Positions 36,021-44,883 of a DNA stretch of 64,000 nucleotides are shown here, in pieces. A program made the translations under genes and the position numbers. How positions within the stretch are numbered: the first letter of the stretch is position 1; each line of letters starts with the position of its first letter. Where the stretch lies: positions 647,796 to 711,795 of the forward strand of contig JANQAB010000006.1 of the NCBI GenBank assembly GCA_024707265.1, given 5' to 3'. Source of the stretch: Sporocytophaga sp. (lineage in GTDB: Bacteria; Bacteroidota; Bacteroidia; Cytophagales; Cytophagaceae). Under the pieces are notes generated by a model. The model was given only the letters and a program-made list of their open reading frames with translations, did not search any database and was not told the origin of the DNA.

Positions 36021-36785
36021 TTAATGTCCCTTATTTCCTATATTGAATTGCTTTAGTTCAAAATAGCATGTCTCGCATATTAATTTGATTTTAGCAAACT
36101 TCTCAGACTCATCATTCCATCCATCATATTTTACTCTTATTTTTTCACACTCATCACACCATGCCTGGAAATCATCATCATCATATTCGAATTCCATATC
36201 AGGCCAGGTGGGAAATGCTTCCTCAAACCCTGTCTTTATGTTATGGTTTATATGTTGACAAATGAACGCTCTTCTTCTGGATCCATGCGTGCCACATTCA
36301 ACATATTTCTCTTTTAGCTTTTTATAAGTTTCTTCATCAACTTCATTCGTAAACAAAAAATAAGTATCTAAGGGGTCAGAAGGTGCTCGGTATGCTCCAA
36401 ATCCTTTTATCAATGTATTTGCCATTGCAGTCATTTGCCATCCTGTTTCTATGTCTCCCTCGATTAATCCTGTAGTTAAACTATCATAACCTTTGCCTCT
36501 GCCAAATTCCGGAATTTTGTCCATTCCTACTTTCACACTATTGGGAGTATACTCATTGTCCCACGACCATCTCCATGTCTGTGTTTTATTTGAATATGAT
36601 CCAACATTTACATATTCAAAATAGAATTCATGCTCCTGAAACTTTAGTGTAAAAACTCCAAGTCCATGGTCATACTTCCAGCTAATGTGATTGTCTATAT
36701 CGTACTTTTTTTTTTTTAAATTCTTCCTGAAGACTGTATAATTCATCAACACATCTTTCCTTAAATAATAAATATGGTTCTGCAT
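36021..36785 (-). CDS. DUF6882-like protein with C-terminal Cys pairs
   Basis: The 254-residue protein reads EFYFEYVNVGSYSNKTQTWRW and SWDNEYTPNSV, with RGKGYDSLTTGLIEGDIETGW in the middle, a pattern I associate with DUF6882 proteins. The C-terminal part has Cys pairs (CGTHGSRRRAFICQH; WCDECEK; ICETCYFE) that could bind zinc. A second Met at residue 14 (MNYTVFRKN) is an alternative start. Such proteins are often found near polymorphic toxins, but no toxin is in the window. It has no obvious operon partner. Confidence 0.55.
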   Translation of the reverse strand: MQNHIYYLRKDVLMNYTVFRKNLKKKKYDIDNHISWKYDHGLGVFTLKFQEHEFYFEYVNVGSYSNKTQTWRWSWDNEYTPNSVKVGMDKIPEFGRGKGYDSLTTGLIEGDIETGWQMTAMANTLIKGFGAYRAPSDPLDTYFLFTNEVDEETYKKLKEKYVECGTHGSRRRAFICQHINHNIKTGFEEAFPTWPDMEFEYDDDDFQAWCDECEKIRVKYDGWNDESEKFAKIKLICETCYFELKQFNIGNKGH

Positions 36786-37191
36786 TCATTTATTGCTAAT
36801 TGGTTTCTACGTTTTAAGATCCTGATTACACATAAATGGTTGTAATCCTTGTATGGGTAAACTTATATGAAGATAGTAACTATGTTATCATTTATAACAC
36901 CAAATTAAATATTTAAAAACAACAGTCTATAACAAAAAAATCCATCTCTTTTATCGGTTTTGTCTCCCTCAAAAATAAATCTCCTCATAGGGTGAATCCT
37001 CTCCTTGTGAGAAAAGAATAAATTCTGCATCATCGCTATTTTGGGCTTCTAAGGTCGTTAAGGATTACTCATAACTTGCCAAATTTATTTAAAATCCATT
37101 TACATATGTTAATGCAATTATGTTTCTGAAATCCGATTTTCGTCTGAAGCCTTGGCAGAACTAAATCATTCATTCTAAAACTATTCATCTA
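36786..37191. other. Intergenic region with a C-terminal gene fragment
   Basis: Apart from a minus-strand fragment listed separately, this region holds AT-rich sequence and no hairpin or gene. It includes the promoter for the DJ-1 family gene that starts at 37192; I cannot locate the boxes with confidence. Confidence 0.4.
36969..37066 (-). pseudogene. C-terminal fragment of a lost gene
   Basis: The minus strand encodes LTTLEAQNSDDAEFILFSQG and EDSPYEEIYF before a natural TGA at 36969-36971, with a stop just upstream. The codon use and acidic wording look like the end of a real protein. The upstream part of the gene is not present. Identity is unknown. Confidence 0.35.
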
Positions 37192-37995
37192 ATGAGAACC
37201 AGAACAATTTTTATCACAATCTTTCTTTTGACAGCTTCCTTTTTAAAAGCACAGGAAAATAAGATACTCTTTGTAATGAGTGCAGCAAAGGAACTTCATT
37301 TAAAAAATGGCAAAACTTATAATCAGACAGGTGTATTTTTAAGTGAATTTTACCTGGCTTATAAAGCAGTAGTCGATTTAGGCTATGTTGTAGATTTTGC
37401 AACACCCGAAGGAATGGTTTCATCCATTGATAAGGAAAGTTATGACTTAACTTATTGGAAAGGAAAAGAAGGGCTGCTTCAGGAAGCAAAAGACTTTATC
37501 AATAGCAATCCAAAGTTTAATAGTCCTTTGTCGTTGGAAAGTGCTCTTCAAAATATAAATGAATACTCAGGAATAATAGTACCAGGAGGTCAGGGTTTAA
37601 TGGTAGATCTTATTCAGGATAAAAACATGTCAGAAATCCTCAAGGCATTTTCCCAAAATAAAAAACCTATAGGTCTGATATGCCATGGACCAGCTTTGAT
37701 ACTCTCTATTCCCAAAGCTGAAAATCCCTTTATCGGTTATAAGGTAAATTCGGTATCAGGATTCGAAGAGTTTTATATCGAAAATTTTGTAATGAAAGGT
37801 AGACCATACAATCGAAAAATTGCCAGACAGTTAAAGAAGTTAGGACTTGACTACAAACATGGAAAGCCTAAACAAAACTTTGCTATCAGAGACCGGGAGT
37901 TGATCACAAGCCAAAATCCGTTTTCTAATGAGGCGTTTATTAAGTTATACATAGAGGCACTTAAAGAATATGGAATAAAAAAAGGTGGCTTCTAA
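37192..37995 (+). CDS. Exported DJ-1/PfpI family protein
   Basis: A signal peptide (1-20, ending LKAQ) leads to a DJ-1/PfpI domain: KILFVMSAAKELHLKNGK, YVVDFATPEG, GIIVPGGQG, and the nucleophile Cys in LICHGPALIL. This resembles Hsp31/YajL-like glyoxalase or amidase-type members, here sent to the periplasm. A conserved acidic residue before the Cys is visible (the Glu in LSEFYLAYKA, by position). It is a single gene followed by the 77-bp hairpin repeat, which may act as its terminator. Confidence 0.85.
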   Translation: MRTRTIFITIFLLTASFLKAQENKILFVMSAAKELHLKNGKTYNQTGVFLSEFYLAYKAVVDLGYVVDFATPEGMVSSIDKESYDLTYWKGKEGLLQEAKDFINSNPKFNSPLSLESALQNINEYSGIIVPGGQGLMVDLIQDKNMSEILKAFSQNKKPIGLICHGPALILSIPKAENPFIGYKVNSVSGFEEFYIENFVMKGRPYNRKIARQLKKLGLDYKHGKPKQNFAIRDRELITSQNPFSNEAFIKLYIEALKEYGIKKGGF

Positions 37996-38023
37996 AATCA
38001 TAGCTTTTTATTTGGGTGGGAAG

Positions 38024-38100
38024 ATAATCTCTGTTTAATCAATTGATGCCATCGCTTGAAGCGATGGCATCAATCAATCTTGAAATAACAAGATGATTTA
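38024..38100. repeat. 77-bp hairpin repeat, copy 1
   Basis: This 77-bp element is repeated at 39024-39100 with one mismatch (38049). Its core is a 14-bp perfect stem (ATTGATGCCATCGC at 38042-38055 and the complement at 38061-38074) with loop TTGAA. Outside the stem the repeat keeps the same flanks on both sides (ATAATCTCTG on the left, AACAAGATGATTTA on the right). It looks like a REP-type or miniature mobile element; no transposase is nearby. Confidence 0.8.
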
Positions 38101-38197
38101 GCCAGGGTCCATTTTTAATTTTTATCGTCTATTGATTATTCACAGGTGCGGAGATATAGCTCAACAAAAAATTTCATCTAAATATTACTAACTCTCT

Positions 38198-38323
38198 TTA
38201 TAAGAAATACGCACATTCAACCAAAAAAATTAGCATTACTATTTCTTGCTGCTTTTCTGACTCCAATTCATCATGACTTATGTCTTCTCTGATTCCCCAA
38301 TTACCAATAGTAGTTGGTTTGAT
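38198..38323 (-). pseudogene. C-terminal fragment of a lost gene
   Basis: The minus strand reads KPTTIGNWGIREDISHDE, LESEKQQEIVMLIFLVECAY and FL before a natural TAA at 38198-38200; a stop lies at 38324. The coding look is good, but no upstream part remains. It lies between the first hairpin repeat and the gene at 38346. Function unknown. The 75 bases on its left side up to the repeat are featureless. Confidence 0.4.
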
Positions 38324-38345
38324 TCAATGTAATGAATGGACCTTT

Positions 38346-38795
38346 TCACTTCACCTTATCAATATCTAAATCACCATCATCAAAGTCACAATCAATTTTA
38401 ACTACGCTACCTAAGAGTTGCAATGGCAGATTAAATTCCTCAATCTTCATTGGCCGTACCGGTCTCGCTATTAAATCATATTGATTTTTCTTTTCACTTC
38501 GATAGACATCCTGGAAGTCAAATGCGAAAAATCCTTTTTCTGCATATGTTACCCAGTCACTGAAGTTTCCTCTCTCACGAGTCTCAACTATTGCGGACGT
38601 TATCTTTGGTGCTGAATCTATCCTATGACTTAAGTCTATGTAATTCTCAAATGATGATTTCACATTATTGGGTATTGGAGCATTCAGTAGCGAGGTGAAT
38701 ATTCCAAGTTGCCCTTTGTTATCAATAGCTAGCCAGTCCAACTCTTGAGAGTAAGCCCCATACCTCATGATCTCCTCCCAAGTTTCTCTATTCAT
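38346..38795 (-). CDS. Protein of unknown function, immunity-like
   Basis: The 149-residue cytoplasmic protein opens MNRETWEEIMRYGAYSQEL and continues DWLAIDNKGQLGIFTSLL, a start common to many orphan proteins of Bacteroidetes that act as immunity proteins or are called hypothetical. It has a later aromatic strand (GFFAFDFQDVYRSE) and an acidic tail (CDFDDGDLDIDKV). It lies in the 1-kb segment between the two hairpin repeats, with the fragment at 38198-38323 after it. Its upstream side has 228 bases without recognisable content. Confidence 0.5.
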   Translation of the reverse strand: MNRETWEEIMRYGAYSQELDWLAIDNKGQLGIFTSLLNAPIPNNVKSSFENYIDLSHRIDSAPKITSAIVETRERGNFSDWVTYAEKGFFAFDFQDVYRSEKKNQYDLIARPVRPMKIEEFNLPLQLLGSVVKIDCDFDDGDLDIDKVK

Positions 38796-39023
38796 TTTTT
38801 CAACTATACTGGTTATTATCGTTGCAATCGTTCCAATTTCTATTCTCTGTAATATGTTAACACGTCCTTAACATCGAGAATATCATTTAGTGTTATGCAT
38901 TGTTAACTTTCTTTTTTAATTCGCCAAAGTATTGATATGTTCACATAAATACCAATTACCCTCCAAATGGTCAATCAAACCTGTATTTCGTTTTCTTTTT
39001 ATGGCTTTTTCTCCATGAGGTGA

Positions 39024-39100
39024 ATAATCTCTGTTTAATCAATTGATGTCATCGCTTGAAGCGATGGCATCAATCAATCTTGAAATAACAAGATGATTTA
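39024..39100. repeat. 77-bp hairpin repeat, copy 2
   Basis: This copy matches 38024-38100 base for base except at 39049, where T replaces C and weakens one stem pair (G-T). It begins exactly 1,000 bases after copy 1 in the same orientation. The two copies enclose the gene at 38346-38795 and a gene fragment. Confidence 0.8.
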
Positions 39101-39132
39101 GGAAATTCTGATAGATCTGTTATAAAAACAAA

Positions 39133-39165
39133 AAATCCGCCACCTTTGAACAAAGTGGCGGATTT
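39133..39165. terminator. Terminator of the tRNA cluster
   Basis: AAATCCGCCA at 39133-39142 pairs with TGGCGGATTT at 39156-39165, with further pairing inside the loop. It stands 21 bases beyond the 3' end of the last tRNA-Arg in the leftward cluster. Confidence 0.75.
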
Positions 39166-39185
39166 GATACTATGAAATCCGTGAG

Positions 39186-39259
39186 TGATCCCGTTTGGAT
39201 TCGAACCAAAGACCTACTGCTTAGAAGGCAGTTGCTCTATCCAGCTGAGCTACGGGACC
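39186..39259 (-). tRNA. tRNA-Arg (anticodon TCT), copy 1
   Basis: The 74-base cloverleaf reads from 39259. The acceptor stem GGTCCCG/CGGGATC, D arm GCTC/GAGC, anticodon arm with CTTCTAA loop (anticodon TCT), and T arm with TTCGAAT are all sound. CCA is not encoded. It is the last gene of the leftward cluster. It differs from copy 2 only in a compensated acceptor pair (C-G here, T-A there). Confidence 0.95.
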
Positions 39260-39314
39260 CATTCAATGGAACAAAGCAGTCTTTTATCACAGCTCTTTCC
39301 GAAGAAAGAATAAG

Positions 39315-39389
39315 TCGGGGTGGCAAGATTCGAACTTGCGACCTCCTGGTCCCAAACCAGGCGCGATAACCGGGCTACGCTACACCCCG
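39315..39389 (-). tRNA. tRNA-Pro (anticodon TGG), copy 1
   Basis: The 75-base cloverleaf reads from 39389. Acceptor CGGGGTG pairs with CACCCCG, the anticodon arm is CCTGG, loop with TGG, CCAGG, and the T loop is TTCGAAT. It is separated from tRNA-Arg copy 1 by 55 bases that match the spacer of the second Pro-Arg pair. Confidence 0.95.
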
Positions 39390-39477
39390 AAACTTTAAAG
39401 AACTTTTCGCCATCTTTTAAGGGTTAGCCTCCCATACTCTATTACATTGAGGAATTCAACCTCTCCTATTAAAAGAT

Positions 39478-39508
39478 AAAGCCTGCAACATTTTATATTG
39501 CAGGCTTT
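39478..39508. terminator. Hairpin between the two Pro-Arg tRNA pairs
   Basis: AAAGCCTGCAA at 39478-39488 pairs with TTGCAGGCTTT at 39498-39508 around a 9-base loop. It lies after tRNA-Arg copy 2 and before tRNA-Pro copy 1 in the leftward direction, so it may end one transcript or act as a processing signal between two units. Confidence 0.65.
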
Positions 39509-39520
39509 TAAACTTTCTTG

Positions 39521-39594
39521 TGATCCTGTTTGGATTCGAACCAAAGACCTACTGCTTAGAAGGCAGTTGCTCTATCCAGCTGAGCTACAGGACC
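39521..39594 (-). tRNA. tRNA-Arg (anticodon TCT), copy 2
   Basis: The 74-base cloverleaf reads from 39594, with acceptor GGTCCTG/CAGGATC and the same D, anticodon and T arms as copy 1. The pair change from C-G to T-A in the acceptor stem keeps pairing intact, so both genes are probably functional. Confidence 0.95.
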
Positions 39595-39652
39595 CGTTCA
39601 ATTGAACAAAGCAGTATTTTATCACAGCTCTTTCCTAAGAAAGAATAATAAG

Positions 39653-39727
39653 TCGGGGTGGCAAGATTCGAACTTGCGACCTCCTGGTCCCAAACCAGGC
39701 GCGATAACCGGGCTACGCTACACCCCG
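39653..39727 (-). tRNA. tRNA-Pro (anticodon TGG), copy 2
   Basis: The 75-base sequence is identical in its body to tRNA-Pro copy 1. The 58-base spacer to tRNA-Arg copy 2 is a near copy of the first pair's spacer, which shows a tandem duplication of about 340 bases. Confidence 0.95.
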
Positions 39728-39795
39728 AAACTTTAAAGAACTTTTGCTATCTTTTGCAGGTTTTGCCTCCCAAACTTTTCTACTTCTAGTTTCCA

Positions 39796-39885
<90 letters not shown>

Positions 39886-39904
39886 CTTTTTCAAAAAAGC
39901 GATG

Positions 39905-39936
39905 CAAAGATAACGGAACTTATTTTAATATTCCAA
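39905..39936 (-). promoter_or_regulatory. Promoter of the tRNA cluster
   Basis: On the minus strand TTG (39934-39936) and TATCTTTG (39905-39912) are 21 bases apart and match the Bacteroidetes -33 TTG and -7 TAnnTTTG. The tRNA-Ser 5' end lies 20 bases downstream. The rest of the gap to 40172 has no recognised element. Confidence 0.6.
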
Positions 39937-40172
39937 CTTATTCATAAAAATAATTGGAATATTTTCTCACATTTTCACTACAACTCTATACTCCAATAGC
40001 TTACACTTCTCGCTTTATCTTCTTTTCTTATATTTTTTTAATTAATTGTTCAAAAAAGCCTATTTTACCGCTCTATTAATGTCAATTTTGTTTTTGAGTA
40101 AATGATCTGGAGTAAACCTATCGGTATTCTTGAATATACACTTATCGGAATTTTTTTCTCCTGTTTTATCTC

Positions 40173-41066
40173 ATGTATTTTATCCGGATGATACTTGTTT
40201 CATCTAAAATAAAAAGCAACATGAGAAGGTCTTTCTATAAATTCTTCCTGCGTTCTGCATATTTCGGTGCCTTCATATTAGCTTTTCTCGGACCTTCTTT
40301 CGGAGATACCAAAAAGGAAATTAAAACAACAAGGAAAGATATCTTTTTTGTGCTTGATGTATCAGGATCTATGAATAGCAATGATGTCCTGCCTTCCAGA
40401 ATAGAAAAAGCTCAAAAGGAACTTTCAAAAATTGCAGACCGGCTAAACTCTGCCCGAATCGGCCTGATCACCTTTTCTTCAAGCGCAAACCTCCTCTGCC
40501 CTCTCACCTATGACAGGGACGCGTTTAAAATGTTCCTTAAGTCCATTACGAATCAGCAGGTAGGCGGCACTTCTAATATCAGCTCTGGCCTGCAGCTTGC
40601 AATGGAAAAACTCTCTGCTCCTAAAACGCAGATTTACGATGTAGGAAAGTTTGTCATTCTTATTTCTGACGGGGAAAACTTTGGAGAAGATCCGGACAAA
40701 GTATTAAAGCTATTCAAGCAAAAGAAAATCACCCTTCTCACCTTAGGTATTGGTACCACTTCAGGAGGCAACATACCTGAAACGTATGGGCCAAAAAAAG
40801 ATAAAGTAGGTCAGGAAATAACCACTTCTCTTAGACCTGCCGAGTTAAAAAAACTTGCTTCAATAACTGGAGGCTCTTATTTCGAAACAAACGACAACCG
40901 GAATGATTGGGCTCACCTTTCAGAACGGATCAACCAAATCGAAGGTGTAACAACAGGCTATCAGAAAGTGGATGCCACCGCAAACAAATACTTCTATTTC
41001 CTCCTGTTTGGTTTATTTCTTATACTCCTGGATGTTTTAATCACTGTTAAAACTATTAGATTATGA
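40173..41066 (+). CDS. BatB-like von Willebrand factor A membrane protein
   Basis: The 297-residue protein has an N-terminal membrane segment (SAYFGAFILAFLG), a VWA domain (about 55-255) with an intact MIDAS site (DVSGSMNS, then GGTSN and LISDGENF) and a C-terminal membrane helix (YFYFLLFGLFLILLDVLI). This is the BatB layout of aerotolerance-type Bat operons. A start at 40221 (MRRSFYKF) is possible. It overlaps the next gene by four bases (ATGA). The other Bat genes and MoxR are not in the window. Confidence 0.85.
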   Translation: MYFIRMILVSSKIKSNMRRSFYKFFLRSAYFGAFILAFLGPSFGDTKKEIKTTRKDIFFVLDVSGSMNSNDVLPSRIEKAQKELSKIADRLNSARIGLITFSSSANLLCPLTYDRDAFKMFLKSITNQQVGGTSNISSGLQLAMEKLSAPKTQIYDVGKFVILISDGENFGEDPDKVLKLFKQKKITLLTLGIGTTSGGNIPETYGPKKDKVGQEITTSLRPAELKKLASITGGSYFETNDNRNDWAHLSERINQIEGVTTGYQKVDATANKYFYFLLFGLFLILLDVLITVKTIRL

Positions 41067-41893
41067 GACTGCTACTTCTCGCCAATATATTTGTCGCTAT
41101 CTGGAGTTTCCTGAACAGATTTTCGGAAATCAACAATTATATTAATTCAGCAGAACAAAACTTTAAGAAGGGTGAGTATGAACTTGCGATAAAGGATTAT
41201 ACAATTCTCATCAACAATTACAAGATCAAGGATGAAGACATTCTATTAAACCTTGCTCACAGCTATTATAACATTCAGGACACATCCAATTCAAAAAAGA
41301 TATACCAAAACTTACTGAATTCTGAGGATAGAATTACGAGATCTATTGCTCATCAGCAGCTTGGCAACGTCTTCTGGATGACCGGTAAAAAAAACAAAGC
41401 CATTTATCATTATACCGAATCTCTTAAAGCAAATTCAGCCAATGAAACTGCCAGAATCAATTTTGAACTCATTCAGAAATTGATAAAACTTGAAGAGCAA
41501 TATCAAACCGGAGTTCGTTACAAAAAAGAAAAACAAGCCTCCAATCAGAGAAATACAGGAAAAGCATCCGATAAAAGCCAGGCAGGAAGTGGAGAATCAA
41601 TTGGCAGCTCGGGAGACAAAGGCTCTAATAATACAGAAAAGTCTGCTTCAGAAGGAAGTGGGGAACATCAGGGAACTCAATCTGATCCGGAAAATGAGAA
41701 AAATGAACTGAGAAACCAAAAAAATGGTAATAAGGAGAATGAAGACTTAATTTCTAATAGATTAAAAGCTGCCAACCTAAGTCTTCAAAGAGCAAGAGCT
41801 ATTCTTGATGCTATGAAGCAAAATGAAATTCAATACCTTCAGCAAAAACAAATGGCAAAACCTGAAGCAGAACAGGATTTGCCAGACTGGTAG
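41063..41893 (+). CDS. BatC-like tetratricopeptide protein
   Basis: The 276 residues start with a membrane anchor (LLLANIFVAIWSFL) and hold tetratricopeptide-type helices (about 25-150: FKKGEYELAIKDYTILI; HQQLGNVFWMTGKKNKAIYHY). A long polar, Ser/Gly/Glu-rich stretch follows (about 165-225) and the end is helical (LQRARAILDAMKQNE), as in BatC. It overlaps batB, so the pair should form one complex. The low-complexity region is typical of the family and not a repeat of interest. Confidence 0.8.
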   Translation: MRLLLLANIFVAIWSFLNRFSEINNYINSAEQNFKKGEYELAIKDYTILINNYKIKDEDILLNLAHSYYNIQDTSNSKKIYQNLLNSEDRITRSIAHQQLGNVFWMTGKKNKAIYHYTESLKANSANETARINFELIQKLIKLEEQYQTGVRYKKEKQASNQRNTGKASDKSQAGSGESIGSSGDKGSNNTEKSASEGSGEHQGTQSDPENEKNELRNQKNGNKENEDLISNRLKAANLSLQRARAILDAMKQNEIQYLQQKQMAKPEAEQDLPDW

Positions 41894-41986
41894 TAGACTA
41901 AACGCATTCCTAGTTCATAACAAAATTCAACCGAATTGTATTTGAAGCGTACAAGCTAGCGTTGCATTAAAACCATAACACAGATC

Positions 41987-43165
41987 ATGAAAGAAGTATA
42001 TATCATTTCCGCAGTAAGAACACCGATAGGCAGCTTTGGAGGCTCACTGGCAAATTTTTCAGCTACTCAGCTAGGCAGCATTGCCATTAAGGGAGTATTG
42101 GAAAAATCAAAAATCAACCCTTCGGATGTTGAAGAAGTAATTATGGGCAATGTCCTTACAGCAAATCTTGGCCAGGCTCCTGCACGTCAGGCAGCAATAT
42201 TTGCAGGGCTTCCTACCTCGGTGGTTTGTACAACAGTTAACAAGGTTTGTGCTTCTGGTATGAAAGCGGTTATGCTAGGTGCTCAGTCCATCATGCTGGG
42301 GAATGCAGATATCGTAATTGCCGGCGGAATGGAGAGTATGTCTAATGTTCCATACTACGCTGACAGAGCAAGATTCGGACTACGTCTTGGTCATGGCACC
42401 TTGACTGATGGTATTATCAAAGATGGCTTGTGGGATGTCTACAAGGATTATCACATGGGCAATGCTGCTGAGAACACAGCAAAACAAATGAATATTACCC
42501 GGGAGATGCAGGATAACTTTGCCATTGAAAGCTACAAAAGAGCTGCAGAAGCTGTAAAATCAGGCGCTTTCAAAGAAGAGATAGTACCTGTAAAAATTGA
42601 GCAGAGAGGTAAAGAACCTTTGATAATATCAGAAGATGAAGAGTACACAAAAGTAAACTTTGACAAAATACCAGGCTTGAAACCTGTGTTTGACAAAGAA
42701 GGTAGTGTTACAGCTGCCAATGCAAGCACATTGAACGATGGAGCTTCTGCCCTGCTTTTAATGAGTAAGGAAAAAGCTGAAAGCCTTGGTCTTAAACCTC
42801 TTGCTTCTATTATTGGATTTGCGGATGCCGAACAAGATCCGGAATGGTTCACCACCACACCTTCCCTTGCCATACCAAAGGCTATCAAGCTTGCAGGAAT
42901 ATCAGCATCTGAAGTTGATTACTATGAAATCAATGAAGCTTTTTCTGTAGTCTCCATCGCCAATAATATAAAACTTGGTCTGGATCCTGCAAAAGTGAAT
43001 ATCTATGGCGGTGCAGTAGCCCTTGGCCATCCGATTGGCTGTTCAGGTGCGAGAATCATCACTACTCTGACAAGTGTGTTGAACAATAAGAATGGAGCTA
43101 TAGGTGTAAGTGGAATTTGTAACGGTGGTGGCGGGGCCTCAGCTTTGGTTATCCGAAAAAATTAA
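41987..43165 (+). CDS. Acetyl-CoA C-acetyltransferase (thiolase)
   Basis: This thiolase condenses two acetyl-CoA to acetoacetyl-CoA or cleaves beta-ketoacyl-CoA. The 392-residue enzyme shows the acyl-accepting Cys88 (NKVCASGMKAV), NEAFSVVSIAN, the catalytic His in ALGHPIGCSGAR, and the second Cys in GICNGGGGAS. Its length and wording match biosynthetic thiolase II. No beta-hydroxyacyl-CoA gene is adjacent. The gene is single, with 93 bases before and 60 after it. Confidence 0.93.
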   Translation: MKEVYIISAVRTPIGSFGGSLANFSATQLGSIAIKGVLEKSKINPSDVEEVIMGNVLTANLGQAPARQAAIFAGLPTSVVCTTVNKVCASGMKAVMLGAQSIMLGNADIVIAGGMESMSNVPYYADRARFGLRLGHGTLTDGIIKDGLWDVYKDYHMGNAAENTAKQMNITREMQDNFAIESYKRAAEAVKSGAFKEEIVPVKIEQRGKEPLIISEDEEYTKVNFDKIPGLKPVFDKEGSVTAANASTLNDGASALLLMSKEKAESLGLKPLASIIGFADAEQDPEWFTTTPSLAIPKAIKLAGISASEVDYYEINEAFSVVSIANNIKLGLDPAKVNIYGGAVALGHPIGCSGARIITTLTSVLNNKNGAIGVSGICNGGGGASALVIRKN

Positions 43166-43225
43166 AGTCTGACAGATTTCTAATAGAAATACAAAGTATA
43201 CGTTCTGCTTAAAACTTTTCTAGTT

Positions 43226-44872
43226 ATGTCCTTTTTATTAAGAAATGTAATGCTTCTGTTTGTGCTGCTGGCAGCCATTCCTGCCCTTGGTCAAAGTCAG
43301 AAGCTGATCTCTACCTATTATCCCAAATATGATAGCGCGGGAATGAAGATTCCTGTAAGAGAACAGTATTATGTAAATGAAGAAGACACAACAGTTAAAA
43401 ACGGAAGTTATACTTTGTTTTCCCCGGAAGGAGATATACTTATAAAATCAAATTATAAAGACAACATTCTGGATGGGACGTATGCTGAATTTTACGAAAA
43501 TGATAGTCCGAAAGTAAAAGCTACCTACTCCAATGGCAGAAAGATCGGAGAGCAACTGAACTACTCTATTCAGGGAAACCTCCTTTCAAAAGAAGTGTAT
43601 GAAAAAACATCAACTTCCGACCTTCAACTATATAAAAAATACGCCCCTTCCGGAAAGCTTACCGGCGAAGGCTTCGTCAAAAATGGCTTATATGATAGTA
43701 CACTTACTGAATACTATGAAAATGGAGCTGTAAAAACCAGCATAACATTCAGAGAGGGCAAAAGAAACGGGGCTTTTTCCGTATTCGACCCCAAAGGTAC
43801 CCTGTTACAAAAAGGCTTCTACGAAAATGATAGTCTTAATGGAATGATCACCTCTTATTTCAACAGCGGTAAGATTAAGAGTACTGCCATGTACAAGAAA
43901 GGAGCTGTAGACGGAATTGTTGAGGAATATTATCCATCCGGCAAAATACGTTCTGAAATCACTTATCAAGACAATAAGAAAAACGGGGCTGCTAAAACCT
44001 TTTATGAAAACGGAAATCCCGAAACGGAAGAAAACTACAAAGGTGGATTCCCTTCAGGCCTCTTCAAGACTTATTATCCTGAAGGTGGGATAGAAACCGA
44101 ATCTTTTAAAGATGGTAATAAAAACCAGACAAAATTTAAAAGATACAGCAAAACAGGTACTGTGATTTCTGAAGGCACCATGGTCAACGGGCAGCCTGAA
44201 GGAACCGTTTACTCTTTTTATGACAATGGCACTTCCAAAAGTGTATTTAATTATAAAGCAGGAGTTAGAACCGGAAAAAATATTTCCTACCATGAAAATG
44301 GCAACCTATCAGAAGAAAGTATTATCAAAACGGAAGATGGTGGAGTTACTCAAAAAACAAAGCTGTATAACAAAGAAGGTAAGCTCATTCAGCAGCAACA
44401 TTATATTACATTATCAGAAAAAACAGCAAACGGCAAACGCAATTCAGAAAAAAACAAAAGCATTACAGGCGATCTTGACAAAATCAAAACCGGGGAATGG
44501 ATCTCATACTGGGACAATGGAAAGCTTAAGTCGAAAGAAATGTACGTCAACAATGTCATTCATGGAGAACGTTTAGTTTATGATTCTGAGGAACATTTAA
44601 TCGAGAAGCAATACTATTCCAATGGAATAAAAACCGGAGTGTGGCAGACCTTCTATCCTTCCGGAAAAGTAAAAAGCCAGACAACCTACAAAAACAGCGC
44701 TCCATACGGCAATCATAAAACTTTTTTTGAAAACGGCCAGGTCGAGTTTACCGGAAGTTATATAAACGGTAAGAAGACAGGCACCTGGAACTACTATAGT
44801 GCTGAGGGTAAACAAGTTCGAAGCGAACAATACAAAAACGACGTAAAAGTCTCGGAAAAAAATTATAAGTAA
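43226..44872 (+). CDS. Exported YwqK/MORN-repeat protein
   Basis: A signal peptide (1-22, ending PALGQ) precedes about 500 residues made of repeats of about 23 residues with the shape Y-x-x-G-K-x-x-G-x-x-x-x-Y-Y-x-N-G (for example YENGAVKTSITFREGKRNG; YYPSGKIRSEITYQDNKKNG). These are MORN-like repeats as in YwqK-type proteins. They form beta-hairpins and usually mediate binding. Such proteins are labelled antitoxins by some pipelines, which is not supported here because the protein is exported and no toxin is adjacent. A terminator follows. Confidence 0.8.
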   Translation: MSFLLRNVMLLFVLLAAIPALGQSQKLISTYYPKYDSAGMKIPVREQYYVNEEDTTVKNGSYTLFSPEGDILIKSNYKDNILDGTYAEFYENDSPKVKATYSNGRKIGEQLNYSIQGNLLSKEVYEKTSTSDLQLYKKYAPSGKLTGEGFVKNGLYDSTLTEYYENGAVKTSITFREGKRNGAFSVFDPKGTLLQKGFYENDSLNGMITSYFNSGKIKSTAMYKKGAVDGIVEEYYPSGKIRSEITYQDNKKNGAAKTFYENGNPETEENYKGGFPSGLFKTYYPEGGIETESFKDGNKNQTKFKRYSKTGTVISEGTMVNGQPEGTVYSFYDNGTSKSVFNYKAGVRTGKNISYHENGNLSEESIIKTEDGGVTQKTKLYNKEGKLIQQQHYITLSEKTANGKRNSEKNKSITGDLDKIKTGEWISYWDNGKLKSKEMYVNNVIHGERLVYDSEEHLIEKQYYSNGIKTGVWQTFYPSGKVKSQTTYKNSAPYGNHKTFFENGQVEFTGSYINGKKTGTWNYYSAEGKQVRSEQYKNDVKVSEKNYK

Positions 44873-44883
44873 TCCACTAAAAT

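Noticed and set aside
39172..39369. Open frame across the tRNA-Arg and tRNA-Pro genes
   Set aside because: It lies on the opposite strand of two sound tRNA genes and is their shadow.
44220..44576. Open frame inside the YwqK/MORN gene
   Set aside because: It is a Lys-rich alternative frame of a clear repeat protein.
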